A stretch of DNA of 64,000 nt, from NCBI GenBank assembly GCA_965116115.1, contig OZ220486.1, forward strand, positions 2,480,001-2,544,000, in the 5' to 3' direction. A program made the position numbers and the translations under genes. Below the pieces are notes generated by a model. The model saw only the letters and a list, made by a program, of their open reading frames with translations, made no database searches and was not told the DNA's origin. How positions within the stretch are numbered: the first letter of the stretch is position 1; each line of letters opens with the position of its first letter. Positions 54,473 through 63,322 of this stretch are shown in pieces. Source of the DNA: JAPOXR01 sp965116115. Its GTDB lineage: Bacteria; Pseudomonadota; Alphaproteobacteria; Rhodobacterales; Rhodobacteraceae.

Positions 54473-55420
54473 GTGATCCGTTACCTGATTCGCCGGATCG
54501 GCGTATTTGTGCCGACACTGCTGGCCGCCTCGTTTCTGGTCTTCGCATTCGTCCGCCTGATCCCCGGCGATCCGGCGGCGGTCATGCTCGGAGATCAGGC
54601 CACCCCCGGCGCCATCGCCGCGCTTCGGATCGAAATGGGGCTCGAACGATCCCTGCCGGAGCAATATTTGATCTGGCTTTCGGCGGTCCTCAAGGGCGAT
54701 CTCGGCCGCTCCATCTTCTTCCAGATACCCGTTCTTGAACTGATTGCGGACGGGCTGGAGACCAGCCTCCTTCTCGCAGCGATCTCAATGACCTGGATCG
54801 TCGTCATCGGAATACCGATCGGAATGATCGCGGCGTCCCGCCGGGGAAGCTGGCTTGACCAAGGGCTTTCAGGCGCGGCGATGTTCCTTGCGTCGGTGCC
54901 GACATTCTGGGCAGGCCTCTATCTGATTCTGATTTTCGCGGCCACGCTTGGCTGGCTGCCCAGTTCAGGCTACCCGTCGATTTTCGGGGAAGGCGGGCTT
55001 GCTAACCTGCGTTATCTGCTGCTGCCGTCATTAGCGCTCGCGGCGCCGAACGCGGCGCTCATCATTCGTCTTACCCGGGCAAGCATGCTTGACGTCTATC
55101 GAGAGGATTATGTGCGCACGGCGCGTGCCAAGGGCATCCATCCGCTGGCGGTGACAGTGAAGCATGTGTTCCGGAACGCGTTGCTCACCGTGGTCTCCGC
55201 AATCGGATTCACAGTCGCCGCCTTGATCTCCGAAGCGGTCGTGACGGAAACCGTTTTTTCGCTGCCTGGAGTCGGCCGGATGGTAGTGCAGTCGATCCTG
55301 CGCCGGGACTACCCGGTCATACAAGGCGCCATCCTCATGATCGTGCTGCTGTATCTGACGATAAATCTTATCGTTGACATACTCTACGCCTGGCTTGATC
55401 CAAGGGTGAAGCTGCAATGA
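54473..55420 (+). CDS. ABC transporter permease (DppB-like)
   Basis: 315-residue inner-membrane permease from a GTG at 54473. The N-terminus RYLIRRIGVFVPTLLAASFL and VFAFVRLIPGDPAAVML is the classical DppB/OppB start. The BPD_transp_1 domain includes LVIGIPIGMIAA-like helices, ASVPTFWAGLYLILIF and the EAA loop YVRTARAKGIHPLAVTVKHV, which contacts the ATPases. The gene overlaps the next by 4 bp. Confidence 0.92.
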   Translation: MIRYLIRRIGVFVPTLLAASFLVFAFVRLIPGDPAAVMLGDQATPGAIAALRIEMGLERSLPEQYLIWLSAVLKGDLGRSIFFQIPVLELIADGLETSLLLAAISMTWIVVIGIPIGMIAASRRGSWLDQGLSGAAMFLASVPTFWAGLYLILIFAATLGWLPSSGYPSIFGEGGLANLRYLLLPSLALAAPNAALIIRLTRASMLDVYREDYVRTARAKGIHPLAVTVKHVFRNALLTVVSAIGFTVAALISEAVVTETVFSLPGVGRMVVQSILRRDYPVIQGAILMIVLLYLTINLIVDILYAWLDPRVKLQ

Positions 55421-56274
55421 CGGATTCCGCGTCGAATCTCCCGTTCGGCGGGCGCAGACTTGCTGCTTTCGGCCTTGCGATCATCGCGGCGCTTGCGGTC
55501 TGCGCACTGTTCGCACCGTGGCTGTCGCCGCTTGATCCGCTGGAAATCAGCCCTCTGGCGCGCCTGACGCCGCCGGGTCCGGAGCACTGGTTCGGCACCG
55601 ACCATTACGGGCGTGACACATTCTCGAGAATCATCCACGGGTCGAGAATGGCCGCCGTCATAGGCGCCGGCGTGGTCGCTATCGCCTTGGGCGGCGGAAT
55701 CGCGTTCGGCGTCACGTCCGCCGTCTTCCCCCGTCTCGGGCTGGCGCTGATGCGCGTCGTTGACGTGCTGATGGCGTTTCCGGCTCTGCTGCTGGCGCTT
55801 GCCATGATCGTCATTCTGGGGCGGGGCACCGAGAACTCCATCATCGCCATAGGGATCGTTTACATGACAACGACCGCGCGAATCGTCTACGGCGTCTCGC
55901 TACGCATCAAAGCCGAAACCTGGGTCGACGCGGCGGTGGCCATGGGCGCACGGACTCCCCGGATCGTGTTCCTGCATATCCTGCCCAACCTGATGTCCCC
56001 GCTGTTTGTCCAGGCCAGCTTCGTTTTCGCCTTCGCGCAGCTGCAGGCCGCTTCGCTTGATTTCCTCGGACTCGGGGTTCCGCCGGAAACCCCCACTTGG
56101 GGCAACATGCTCAGCGAATCCCGAATCTACATCACGCGCGCGCCGTGGCTGCTGCTGTTTCCCGGTCTTATGATCGCCCTCGCCGCCTTTTCGCTGAATC
56201 TGGTGGGCGACGCGGCACGCGACCGGCTGGATCCCCGGCTGCAGTCCGCGTTTTCTGGCAGGTCCCGGCCATGA
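55417..56274 (+). CDS. ABC transporter permease (DppC-like)
   Basis: 285-residue permease with an N-terminal helix (LAAFGLAIIAALAVCALFAP), the DppC signature HWFGTDHYGRDTFSRIIHGS near residue 65 and an EAA loop VDAAVAMGARTPRIVFLHIL. The C-terminus FSLNLVGDAARDRLDPRL is canonical. It overlaps the previous and next genes by 4 bp each, so the operon is translationally coupled. Confidence 0.92.
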   Translation: MTDSASNLPFGGRRLAAFGLAIIAALAVCALFAPWLSPLDPLEISPLARLTPPGPEHWFGTDHYGRDTFSRIIHGSRMAAVIGAGVVAIALGGGIAFGVTSAVFPRLGLALMRVVDVLMAFPALLLALAMIVILGRGTENSIIAIGIVYMTTTARIVYGVSLRIKAETWVDAAVAMGARTPRIVFLHILPNLMSPLFVQASFVFAFAQLQAASLDFLGLGVPPETPTWGNMLSESRIYITRAPWLLLFPGLMIALAAFSLNLVGDAARDRLDPRLQSAFSGRSRP

Positions 56275-57251
56275 CCGCCCTGCTTTCAGTCCGCGACTTG
56301 GTGATCGCCGGCCATACGGCCGGCGGATCGCGCACAATCGTCGACCGTCTGACCTTCACCGTTTCAGAGGGTGAATCGCTCGCTCTCGTCGGCGAATCGG
56401 GGAGCGGAAAGAGCGTCACCGCTCTTGCCGTCATGGGACTGCTTCCAGAACATGAATTGACGACGGAAGGCGGCCGCATCGACTTCGCCGGCTCCGACCT
56501 TCTGGGCATGTCCGTGCGCGAACGCCGGAAAATCGCCGGAAGCGGCATCGCCATGATCTTCCAGGAACCGATGACTTCGCTCAACCCGGTCATGCGGATC
56601 GGAGATCAGATCGCGGAGATGATCCGGGCACACGAAAACGTCGGAAGGCGCGGCGCCCTCGAGCGGGCAGCTGAGTTGCTGTCCTCAGTGCGCATGCCCG
56701 AACCCCGGCTGCGGCTGCGGGCCTATCCGCATCAATTGTCCGGCGGCCAGCGCCAGCGCGTCATGACCGCGATCGCTCTCGCATGCCGGCCGAAGCTTCT
56801 GATCGCGGACGAACCGACGACCGCCCTAGACGTCACGGTGCAGGCGCACATTCTGACTCTTCTCCGGGAACTTCAAAAGGACCTGAACATGGCGATGCTG
56901 TTCATCACACATGATCTCGGCGTCGTGGCGAACATCGCCGACCGTGTAGCGATCATGTACTGCGGACGCATGGCGGAAACGGCACCTGTCAGGGACTTGT
57001 TCCGGGCGGCTTCGCATCCCTACACACGCGGCCTGCTCGCCTGCGTTCCGACGTCGCTGCACCATAGAGGCGAGCTTATCGCAATACCGGGTCAGATGCC
57101 GGCGCCGGCTGACCCGGTTCCGGCGTGCCGGTTCGCACCCCGCTGCCCGCTTGCGGATTCGGACTGCAGCGCGGTTCCGCCGCCGGAAGTGTATTTTTCC
57201 GCGGAACACAAGGCCTATTGCCACCGAATCGGCGCCGGGGTTCCGCAATGA
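56271..57251 (+). CDS. ABC transporter ATP-binding protein (DppD-like)
   Basis: 326-residue ATPase. It has the Walker A motif LVGESGSGKSVTALAVMG, the Q-loop MIFQEPMTSLNPVMRIGDQI, the signature HQLSGGQRQRVMTAIAL, the Walker B motif LLIADEPTTALDVTVQAHIL and the H-loop ITHDLGVVANIADRVAIMY. The C-terminal oligopeptide extension includes GQMPAPADPVPACRFAPRCP with Cys residues of the Fe-S type motif seen in this family. Start ATG at 56271 overlaps dppC-like by 4 bp. Confidence 0.94.
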   Translation: MTALLSVRDLVIAGHTAGGSRTIVDRLTFTVSEGESLALVGESGSGKSVTALAVMGLLPEHELTTEGGRIDFAGSDLLGMSVRERRKIAGSGIAMIFQEPMTSLNPVMRIGDQIAEMIRAHENVGRRGALERAAELLSSVRMPEPRLRLRAYPHQLSGGQRQRVMTAIALACRPKLLIADEPTTALDVTVQAHILTLLRELQKDLNMAMLFITHDLGVVANIADRVAIMYCGRMAETAPVRDLFRAASHPYTRGLLACVPTSLHHRGELIAIPGQMPAPADPVPACRFAPRCPLADSDCSAVPPPEVYFSAEHKAYCHRIGAGVPQ

Positions 57252-58264
57252 CCGGAGCCGCCGCGGTTGAAACGCCGCTCTTGGAAATCGACGAGCTCAC
57301 GGTGACCTACAGCCTGCCGCCGCGACGTTTTCTCGGATTCGCCCGGACTTTCAACGCCGTTGATTCGGCAAGCCTTTCCATCGCCCGCGGTGAATCAGTC
57401 GGCTTGGTCGGCGAGACCGGCTGCGGAAAATCCTCTCTGGGACGCGCGGTCTGCGGACTGGCAACGATTTCCGCCGGAAAGGTCCGCTTCAAAGGAGCGG
57501 ACTTGAGCGCGATGAGCAGCGCCGAACGGCGGATGGCGCGCCAAGACATGCAAATGATCTTCCAAGATCCCGGCGGATCGCTGAATCCGCGGATGCGCGC
57601 AGGCAGGCTGATCGCTGAACCATTGGAAATTCACAATACGGGCAACCGGCGTTCCCGCCGGCAGCGCGTGGAAGACATTCTGGAAGCGGTCGGTCTGTCC
57701 GCCGACGATGCGGACCGCTTCCCGCACGAATTCAGCGGCGGACAGCGTCAGCGGATCGCCATTGCGAGGGCGGTCGTCACGGAGCCGGCTCTCATCCTCG
57801 CCGATGAACCGGTCTCGGCCCTGGATGTCTCGCTGCAGGCTCAGATTCTCAATTTGATCGCCGCGCTTCGCCGGAAGCTGGGGCTCGCGCTCCTGTTCGT
57901 GTCCCATGATCTGAATGTCGTGCGTCATCTCTGCTGCCGTGTCGCGGTCATGTATCTCGGGCGCATCGTCGAAAGCGGGCCGACCCGGGCCGTCCTCGAT
58001 TCGCCGCGTCATCCTTACACGATGGAACTGGCAGCATCGTCACCGGCAGCGGATCCTGAACGACCGATCACTCTGCTGGCGCCGGCAGGAGAACCTCCCG
58101 ACCCCGCCTCTCCGCCTTCCGGATGCCGGTATCATACCCGATGCCGGTACGCTTCCGAAGTCTGCAGGACAAGGAATCCGGCAACCGAGTCCCTCGGCAG
58201 CGGCCATTTCGCGGCGTGCCATCACGTCCGCGGCATTTCCGAACCGGAGGCGTTTCCTTCATGA
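57248..58264 (+). CDS. ABC transporter ATP-binding protein (DppF-like)
   Basis: 338-residue ATPase. It has the Walker A motif LVGETGCGKSSLGRAVCGL, the Q-loop MIFQDPGGSLNPRMRAGRLI, the signature HEFSGGQRQRIAIARAV, the Walker B motif LILADEPVSALDVSLQAQIL and the H-loop VSHDLNVVRHLCCRVAVMY. The C-terminal oligopeptide domain has GCRYHTRCRYASEVCRTRNP with four Cys. The start at 57248 overlaps the previous gene by 4 bp and its 3' end overlaps the metallopeptidase gene by 4 bp. Confidence 0.94.
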   Translation: MTGAAAVETPLLEIDELTVTYSLPPRRFLGFARTFNAVDSASLSIARGESVGLVGETGCGKSSLGRAVCGLATISAGKVRFKGADLSAMSSAERRMARQDMQMIFQDPGGSLNPRMRAGRLIAEPLEIHNTGNRRSRRQRVEDILEAVGLSADDADRFPHEFSGGQRQRIAIARAVVTEPALILADEPVSALDVSLQAQILNLIAALRRKLGLALLFVSHDLNVVRHLCCRVAVMYLGRIVESGPTRAVLDSPRHPYTMELAASSPAADPERPITLLAPAGEPPDPASPPSGCRYHTRCRYASEVCRTRNPATESLGSGHFAACHHVRGISEPEAFPS

Positions 58265-59736
58265 AACTGTTCGTAGCGTCGCTGGCAACGGAAACGAACA
58301 CGTTTTCGCCGGTGTTCACCGATCTTCGGGATTTCCGGGAGAATTTCTATTTCCCGCCCGGCGAGCATCCCGATGTTCCGTCGCTGTGCAGCGCTCCCTT
58401 CATCGCGCTGCGCGAACACCGCGGCCGGGCGTCCGCGCCCGTAAAGATCGTCGAGGGCACTGCCGCTTGGGCGGAACCGGGAGGCATTGTCAACGGCGCG
58501 GCCTACACGCATTTGCGGGACGAGATCATCGGCCAGCTTCGTAACGCGGTTCCGGTGGACGGCGTGCTGCTCGGATTGCACGGCGCCATGGTCGCGCAGG
58601 GTTTCGACGACTGCGAGGGCGACCTGCTGTCGCGGATTCGCCGGATCGCAGGAAAGGAAACCGTAATCGGCGCGACATTCGATCCCCACAGCCATTTCAC
58701 AAGGCAATGCGCCGCGGCCTTGGATGTGGCGATCACATTCAAGGAATTTCCGCACACGGATATGATGGAGCGCGCTCGGGAACTCGTCAACATCGTCACG
58801 CGTGCGGCGCGCGGAGAGGTCGCGCCATGCGTTTCGTCGTTCGATTGCCGGATGATCGACGTGTTTCCGACGACCGGCGCCTCCATCCGAAAATTCATTG
58901 ACAGGATAACGGCTCTGGAACGCGACCTGCCGCATGTCCTTTCGATCTCGGTCGTGCACGGCTTCCTGGCGGGCGATGTTCCGGAAATGGGGACCAAAGT
59001 CATCGTGATCACCGACGGCGTCCCCGAAGATGGCCGGGCGCTTGCACGGGAACTCGGATTCGAGCTTCATGCCATGCGGGGCACGACCCGCATGGAACTG
59101 CTCAGCCCGGCCGAGGCACTTGACCGGCTGGAAGCGCACTCCAGCGCGGGGCCGCTGCTGCTGGCCGACGTATGGGACAATCCCGGCGGCGGAATGGCAG
59201 GAGACTCGACGGTCATTCTGCGCGAAATCATAAAGCGGGGCATCGACTCCGCCGCGTTGGCCGGCATATGGGACCCGATCGCTGTTCAGTTCTGCTTCGC
59301 GGCAGGGCTGGGCACACGCATTCCGCTTCGCTTCGGCGCCAAGTCGGGCCCCGGTCTCGGAGAACCGATCGACGCCACCGTGATGATCGCGGGACTAAGT
59401 GAAAACGGCTCGATGAGGTTCGGCGGTTCGCTGGCGAAGCTCGGACGCTGCGCGGCGATCCGGCTGGACAGCGGAACCGATGTCGTTCTCTGCGAAAACC
59501 GTGTGCAGGCGTATACGCCGGAAATCTTCACTTGCGTCGGCATTGATCCGGGCGCGAAACGCGTCCTCGTGGTGAAATCGACAAACCACTTTCGGGCCGA
59601 GTTCTCCAAACTGGCGGACCAAGTGCTGTATGTCGACAGCGACTCGCCTTACCCGCACGATCCCCGCGTGACACCTTACCGGAAACTGGACAGGGGCATC
59701 TGGCCCATAGTCGCCAACCCGTTTGCCGGCCATTGA
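58261..59736 (+). CDS. M81-family metallopeptidase (MlrC-like)
   Basis: 491-residue protein of the MlrC/DUF1485 family, named for the microcystinase step C enzyme of sphingomonads. Family blocks are LFVASLATETNTFSPVFTDL, WAEPGGIVNGAAYTHLRDEI, VDGVLLGLHGAMVAQGFDDC, GDLLSRIRRIAGKETVIGAT, DPHSHFTRQCAAALDVAITF, EFPHTDMMERARELV, LLLADVWDNPGGGMAGDSTV and SPYPHDPRVTPY-like C-terminus; His/Asp residues in these could bind zinc. It overlaps the importer operon by 4 bp, so the imported substrate is probably cleaved by it. The real substrate is not microcystin-specific in relatives and is unknown here. Confidence 0.88.
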   Translation: MKLFVASLATETNTFSPVFTDLRDFRENFYFPPGEHPDVPSLCSAPFIALREHRGRASAPVKIVEGTAAWAEPGGIVNGAAYTHLRDEIIGQLRNAVPVDGVLLGLHGAMVAQGFDDCEGDLLSRIRRIAGKETVIGATFDPHSHFTRQCAAALDVAITFKEFPHTDMMERARELVNIVTRAARGEVAPCVSSFDCRMIDVFPTTGASIRKFIDRITALERDLPHVLSISVVHGFLAGDVPEMGTKVIVITDGVPEDGRALARELGFELHAMRGTTRMELLSPAEALDRLEAHSSAGPLLLADVWDNPGGGMAGDSTVILREIIKRGIDSAALAGIWDPIAVQFCFAAGLGTRIPLRFGAKSGPGLGEPIDATVMIAGLSENGSMRFGGSLAKLGRCAAIRLDSGTDVVLCENRVQAYTPEIFTCVGIDPGAKRVLVVKSTNHFRAEFSKLADQVLYVDSDSPYPHDPRVTPYRKLDRGIWPIVANPFAGH

Positions 59737-60367
59737 TCGCAGTGGCATGCTTCATCGGACGTTACTTCGAGGCGCGGACTGAATCACGAGGTTTTGACAA
59801 GAGAAACCGCCGGGGCATCCTACCCGGTCAGTTACTGAGAACAGAAAGCCAAGCGATGCAAGTCGCGGGCCTGCAGGCTAAAAACCCGGACGGCAGTTGA
59901 CGAGATACAATCGACCGCAGGCGGCATTCCGGAACAAGACTGACGCTCTTGGGTGAGACTTGCTCAAGCCGGCGGCGAGCTTGACAAGGCCGTCGCGGCG
60001 CTTGTGCGCTGATCGGCTGCGAATCATCCTTGGTTTGATTCGCATCGGGCATGCAAGCGGGGAATTCGGGCGTTCCCAGGGTGCCGCGGCTCATGAAGAA
60101 TCTGTCCTTCAGGGCTTTTACAGCCGGCCTGGAGTTCAACTTCAGCCGGCGGCTTCGGGACTGCGACCGCGATATTTACGGCCTACGGTATGAGGTCGGG
60201 AATCTCTTTGCGGAACTCAACGATTTCCGCGTGACCACGACACGGCACGACAAGACCAGTGTCGGCTTCGCAGCGGCGGTTCAACTAATCACCCGCCTGA
60301 TGAACGCTCAGTGATTGCCGGCAGGCCTTGGCTGGGGAAACATTGCCGTAAGACAGACAGGGAGAAA
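59737..60367. other. Gap with decayed IS5 sequence
   Basis: About 630 bp after the metallopeptidase gene. Only 60051-60314 has recognisable content (IS5 C-terminal remnant). The rest shows no supported frame, and no terminator with a T run is obvious after 59736. Confidence 0.45.
60051..60314 (+). pseudogene. IS5-family transposase C-terminal remnant
   Basis: The frame reads FRAFTAGLEFNFSRRLRDCD, then RDIYGLRYEVGNLFAELNDF and RVTTTRHDKTSVGFAAAVQL, which parallels the IS5 C-terminus (an xENxFAxLKDFRxxxTRYDK motif). The catalytic Glu position is occupied by the Gly in EVGNLFA, so even this piece is degraded. The N-terminal part is not found. Confidence 0.6.
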
Positions 60368-60801
60368 GTGACGGCCTTAAGCATTCGCTACGCGCTGAAG
60401 GGACTGGCAGCAATCGCCGTCATCTCAGGATGAGCGCAACAGCGGTCGGAAGAATCAAACCAAGCTCTTATCCCGACACTCGGAGAAATTCTTTCAAGGC
60501 CGGAATGTTCCGGCTATGACGGCTGGCCCGAAGGAACGCCGCTTCCACCGGCGGTGTTGCGATGTGCAGAAGAAGGGAACCTTTGGGCACAACACACGAT
60601 CGGGCTGGCCTGCTATCTTGGCTTGGGCGCGGAAACTTGCCGAAAGATGCGGTGGAAGCCGTCCGCTGGAGCCGAAAGGCCGCCGAACAGGGTTATGCCG
60701 GTGCGCAAATGACACTTGGCTAAGCATATCTGAACGGCCCTGGCGTAACGCCGGACCATAGGGAGGCATATTACTGGATAAACCGTGCCGCCGCTCAAGG
60801 A

Positions 60802-62238
60802 GGGGATGTCCCGCTTGGTGTTGAAACCCGCATGAGCGATGCTGCCTGTCGACTATCTATGCGGCGTCCTTGAGCCGGTCAAGCCGATCCTTTTGACGAT
60901 ATTCGATGAGAGCCTGTTTGAGAACGGGCAACTGCCTGTACGCCTTGATGCGGCGGAAACCCTTCTCGGCTTCCATCATGCCGGCGGCGGGCTGCCGCAA
61001 AGCCATCCCGGCGTTCCTCCAGCGCTTCACGTTGCGGCAGACCTGCCGGACCGTGCTGTTCATCGATTCGATGATGTTCGTGCTCGCCAGCGACCGCCGC
61101 AGCTCTAACGGCAGGCCGAGCCGGGAGACGGTCAGGACTTCGTCCAAGCCCTCAAGTATCGACCGGGAGACGTCCGGAGCCTCCTGTTCGAACCGCTGGG
61201 CCAAGTTGCGCATCAGCCGCTCGGCCTTGTCGGCGTCATCAAGTTCCCACGCCTGCCTGAGCGTCCGCCGCACGGCGGCGTGATGCTTCGCGGCGAGACG
61301 GTCGGTGATGTTGCGGCCCTTGTGAACCTGACAGCGCTGGACAGGGATATCCGCGCCGAAAGTGCGCCGGATCGCCTTGCTGAGCGCCCTGGCTCCATCG
61401 ACGATGAACAGATAACAGCCCTCCGGGTCAAGCCCGCGCTCGATCAGATCATCAAGCAGAGCCTGCACGGCCGCGGTATTCTCAGTCGCGCCTTCGATGA
61501 CGACTGAGGGGCGCTTACGCCCGGACGCGTCAATGCCGACCGCCCCGATCATCAGCAGGCGGTCGCTCAGATGCAGCCCGTCGATCTGAACCGCGACGAG
61601 ATCAAGCTCCGACAGATCGGAAGTCATCCATTCATCAAACTTCGCCTGCGTCAGAGCCTTGAACCGGCGGGACACGGCTGATTTCGACAGCCCGCAGCCC
61701 GCCCCGCACGGAACCCCGGCCTCCGGAATCCTCACCGCCCGGCGGAACTTGCGGGTCGCTACATTCGCCGTCATCAGATTCACCGACTGTTGATCAAGAT
61801 AGCCGTCCGCGGATATCTCTTACCAGCTCGGCAGAGACATCTCCTTGCCCGCAGCCTTGCAGCGGAGCCGGGGACGGTCGATGCCGACCTTGCCGCCGTG
61901 GAACCCGACCTGGGAACGCGTGTGCCCCCAGCGGTGCCCCGGCTTGTCGGGAGAATGACTGTAACGCTTCCCGGCCAGCCGTTCGGCGTCCTCGTCCATC
62001 ATCTGCCGCAGATACGCGATGCCCGTCGTCAGGCAGAATTTCTCGAAACTCTCGGTCACGTCTTCGTACGCCTCTTCGACGAGCGCGTTGATGTTCGAAA
62101 CGCTGGCGGAGGCGCAGGGGAATGTGCTAATGGTCTTCATGGTGTTGCTTCCTTTTTCTTCAGAAAATCCCCGAGCTGATGCTCGGGGGCAGAGGCAACA
62201 CCGCCCATATCAAATTCAACACCGATCGGGACATCCCC
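60802..62238 (-). mobile_element. IS256-family element, copy 3
   Basis: 1437 bp with ends GGGGATGTCCCGCTTGG and, inverted, GGGGATGTCCCGATCGG. A perfect 8-bp duplication, CTCAAGGA, lies outside (60794-60801 and 62239-62246). It splits the Sel1-repeat pseudogene between two repeats, showing a recent insertion. Confidence 0.95.
60857..62140 (-). pseudogene. IS256-family transposase with internal TAA, copy 3
   Basis: Same product as copies 1 and 2. The first part (61820-62140) ends KEMSLPSW and TAA, at the same codon where the other copies have TAG. The second part (60857-61783, 308 residues from GTG) contains AVQIDGLHLSDRL, LFIVDGARALSKAI and NIIESMNSTVR with the DDE residues, and is otherwise intact. 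Confidence 0.85.
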
Positions 62239-62449
62239 CTCAAGGAAACGCCTTGGCGCAATACAGCCGCGCATTTATGTGTGTCCAAGGCCAAGGCACG
62301 ACGCGGAATTACAGGGAAGCATATGTCTGGGCAAGCAAGGCCGTCGAGCATGGCTTGCCGAAGCCGCCGAATATCGGGACCTGGCAGCTGAAACCCTTAG
62401 ACCCAGAAAACTTGCCGAAGCCAGCGGCGCGCTGCCGAAATGTTGTTAA

Positions 62450-62761
62450 ATGCGCGCGGAAGCCAGCAGTCGGACACAGCGGGATTGATGGCGGAAGCGT
62501 GTTCAGAGCAGGACAAGGAATGGTCCGTTCAGCGCCGGCAGAGTCTACAAGCGAGACGGGAAGAACGGCGCACTGCCGGGGCAAGCGCGTCAAACTGAAT
62601 TCCCTCTATCCATTATTTCGATGATGACCGGCGATCAGGAGGGCGCACTATGATCCCTGCCGACGCCCGGCGGCGATTGAAACCGCCGTACCCCGGCGCT
62701 TGACACATCACTTCAGACATTGTCCAAGACCGGCATCTTCACGCCGGGGACTGGAATCGCC
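62450..62761. other. 312-bp stretch before the DoxX gene
   Basis: No supported gene. It contains the tail of the Sel1 pseudogene on the left and presumably the promoter for the DoxX gene, or what is left of its former operon context. Confidence 0.4.
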
Positions 62762-63316
62762 ATGCTCGCCATCTTCAACCGTATGGAACGCATCTTCGTT
62801 CATGTCGAACGGGCGTCTTCGCGGTGGCTGCTGGCTTCGCTGGCCCGCTTGGTCTTCACCGCCACACTGGCTGTTTACTATTGGAAATCAGCCATGTCCA
62901 AAATCGGGGACGGACTGTTGTCGCCCAGCGCTGGCGCATACGCGCAGATTTTTCCCAAGGCGATGGAGGCCGCGGGCTACAATCCGTCCGAACTGTCAGC
63001 GCTGCACACGCTGGTGGTTCTGGCGGCGACTTACGGAGAATTCGTTCTTCCGTTTCTCATCGTCACTGGATTGCTGACCCGGCTGGCGGCGTTGGGGATG
63101 GTCGGTTTTGTCTTTGTTCAGAGCATCGTGGACATCTACGGCCACGGTCTCGGCCCGGGAGACATCGGCAGCTGGTTTGACTCGGCGCCGGGATCATTGA
63201 TCCTGGATCAGCGCGCGTATTGGATTTTCCTGCTGCTGCTGATCGCGCTTAAAGGCGCCGGACCTGTCTCGATCGACCGTTTTCTGATCAGAGACGGACA
63301 CCCGGCCGGGAATTGA
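62762..63316 (+). CDS. DoxX-family membrane protein
   Basis: A 184-residue protein with four membrane helices. Visible parts are LASLARLVFTATLAVYYWKS, the conserved KIGDGLLSPSAGAYAQIFPK stretch, ALHTLVVLAATYGEFVLPFL with the family's E in helix 2, LAALGMVGFVFVQSIVDIYG and YWIFLLLLIALKGAGPVSID. DoxX proteins of this type often end bufferin operons (after bufC) and may link to quinones or redox balance. Here it lies 14.5 kb from bufC. ATG 62762 is chosen over the TTG at 62720 because a GGA ribosome-like site precedes it. Confidence 0.85.
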   Translation: MLAIFNRMERIFVHVERASSRWLLASLARLVFTATLAVYYWKSAMSKIGDGLLSPSAGAYAQIFPKAMEAAGYNPSELSALHTLVVLAATYGEFVLPFLIVTGLLTRLAALGMVGFVFVQSIVDIYGHGLGPGDIGSWFDSAPGSLILDQRAYWIFLLLLIALKGAGPVSIDRFLIRDGHPAGN

Positions 63317-63322
63317 TCCCCG

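Larger units (their letters stand above)
60368..62449 (+). pseudogene. Sel1-repeat protein gene, broken by stops, frameshifts and IS256 copy 3
   Basis: A GTG at 60368 after GGAG starts a signal-like N-terminus (SIRYALKGLAAIAVISG) that hits a TGA. The frame continues PPAVLRCAEEGNLWAQHTIG, and after a shift near 60635 reads DAVEAVRWSRKAAEQGYAGA with a TAA after QMTLG. It goes on AYLNGPGVTPDHREAYYWIN and RAAAQG up to the IS. After the IS it reads ALAQYSRAFMCVQGQGTTRN, YREAYVWASKAVEHGL, and after another shift EYRDLAAETLRPRKLAEAS to a TAA at 62447. These are Sel1-like (SLR) repeats of the form xxAxxWxxKAAExGxAxAQ. It was a secreted SLR protein and is now dead. Confidence 0.8.
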
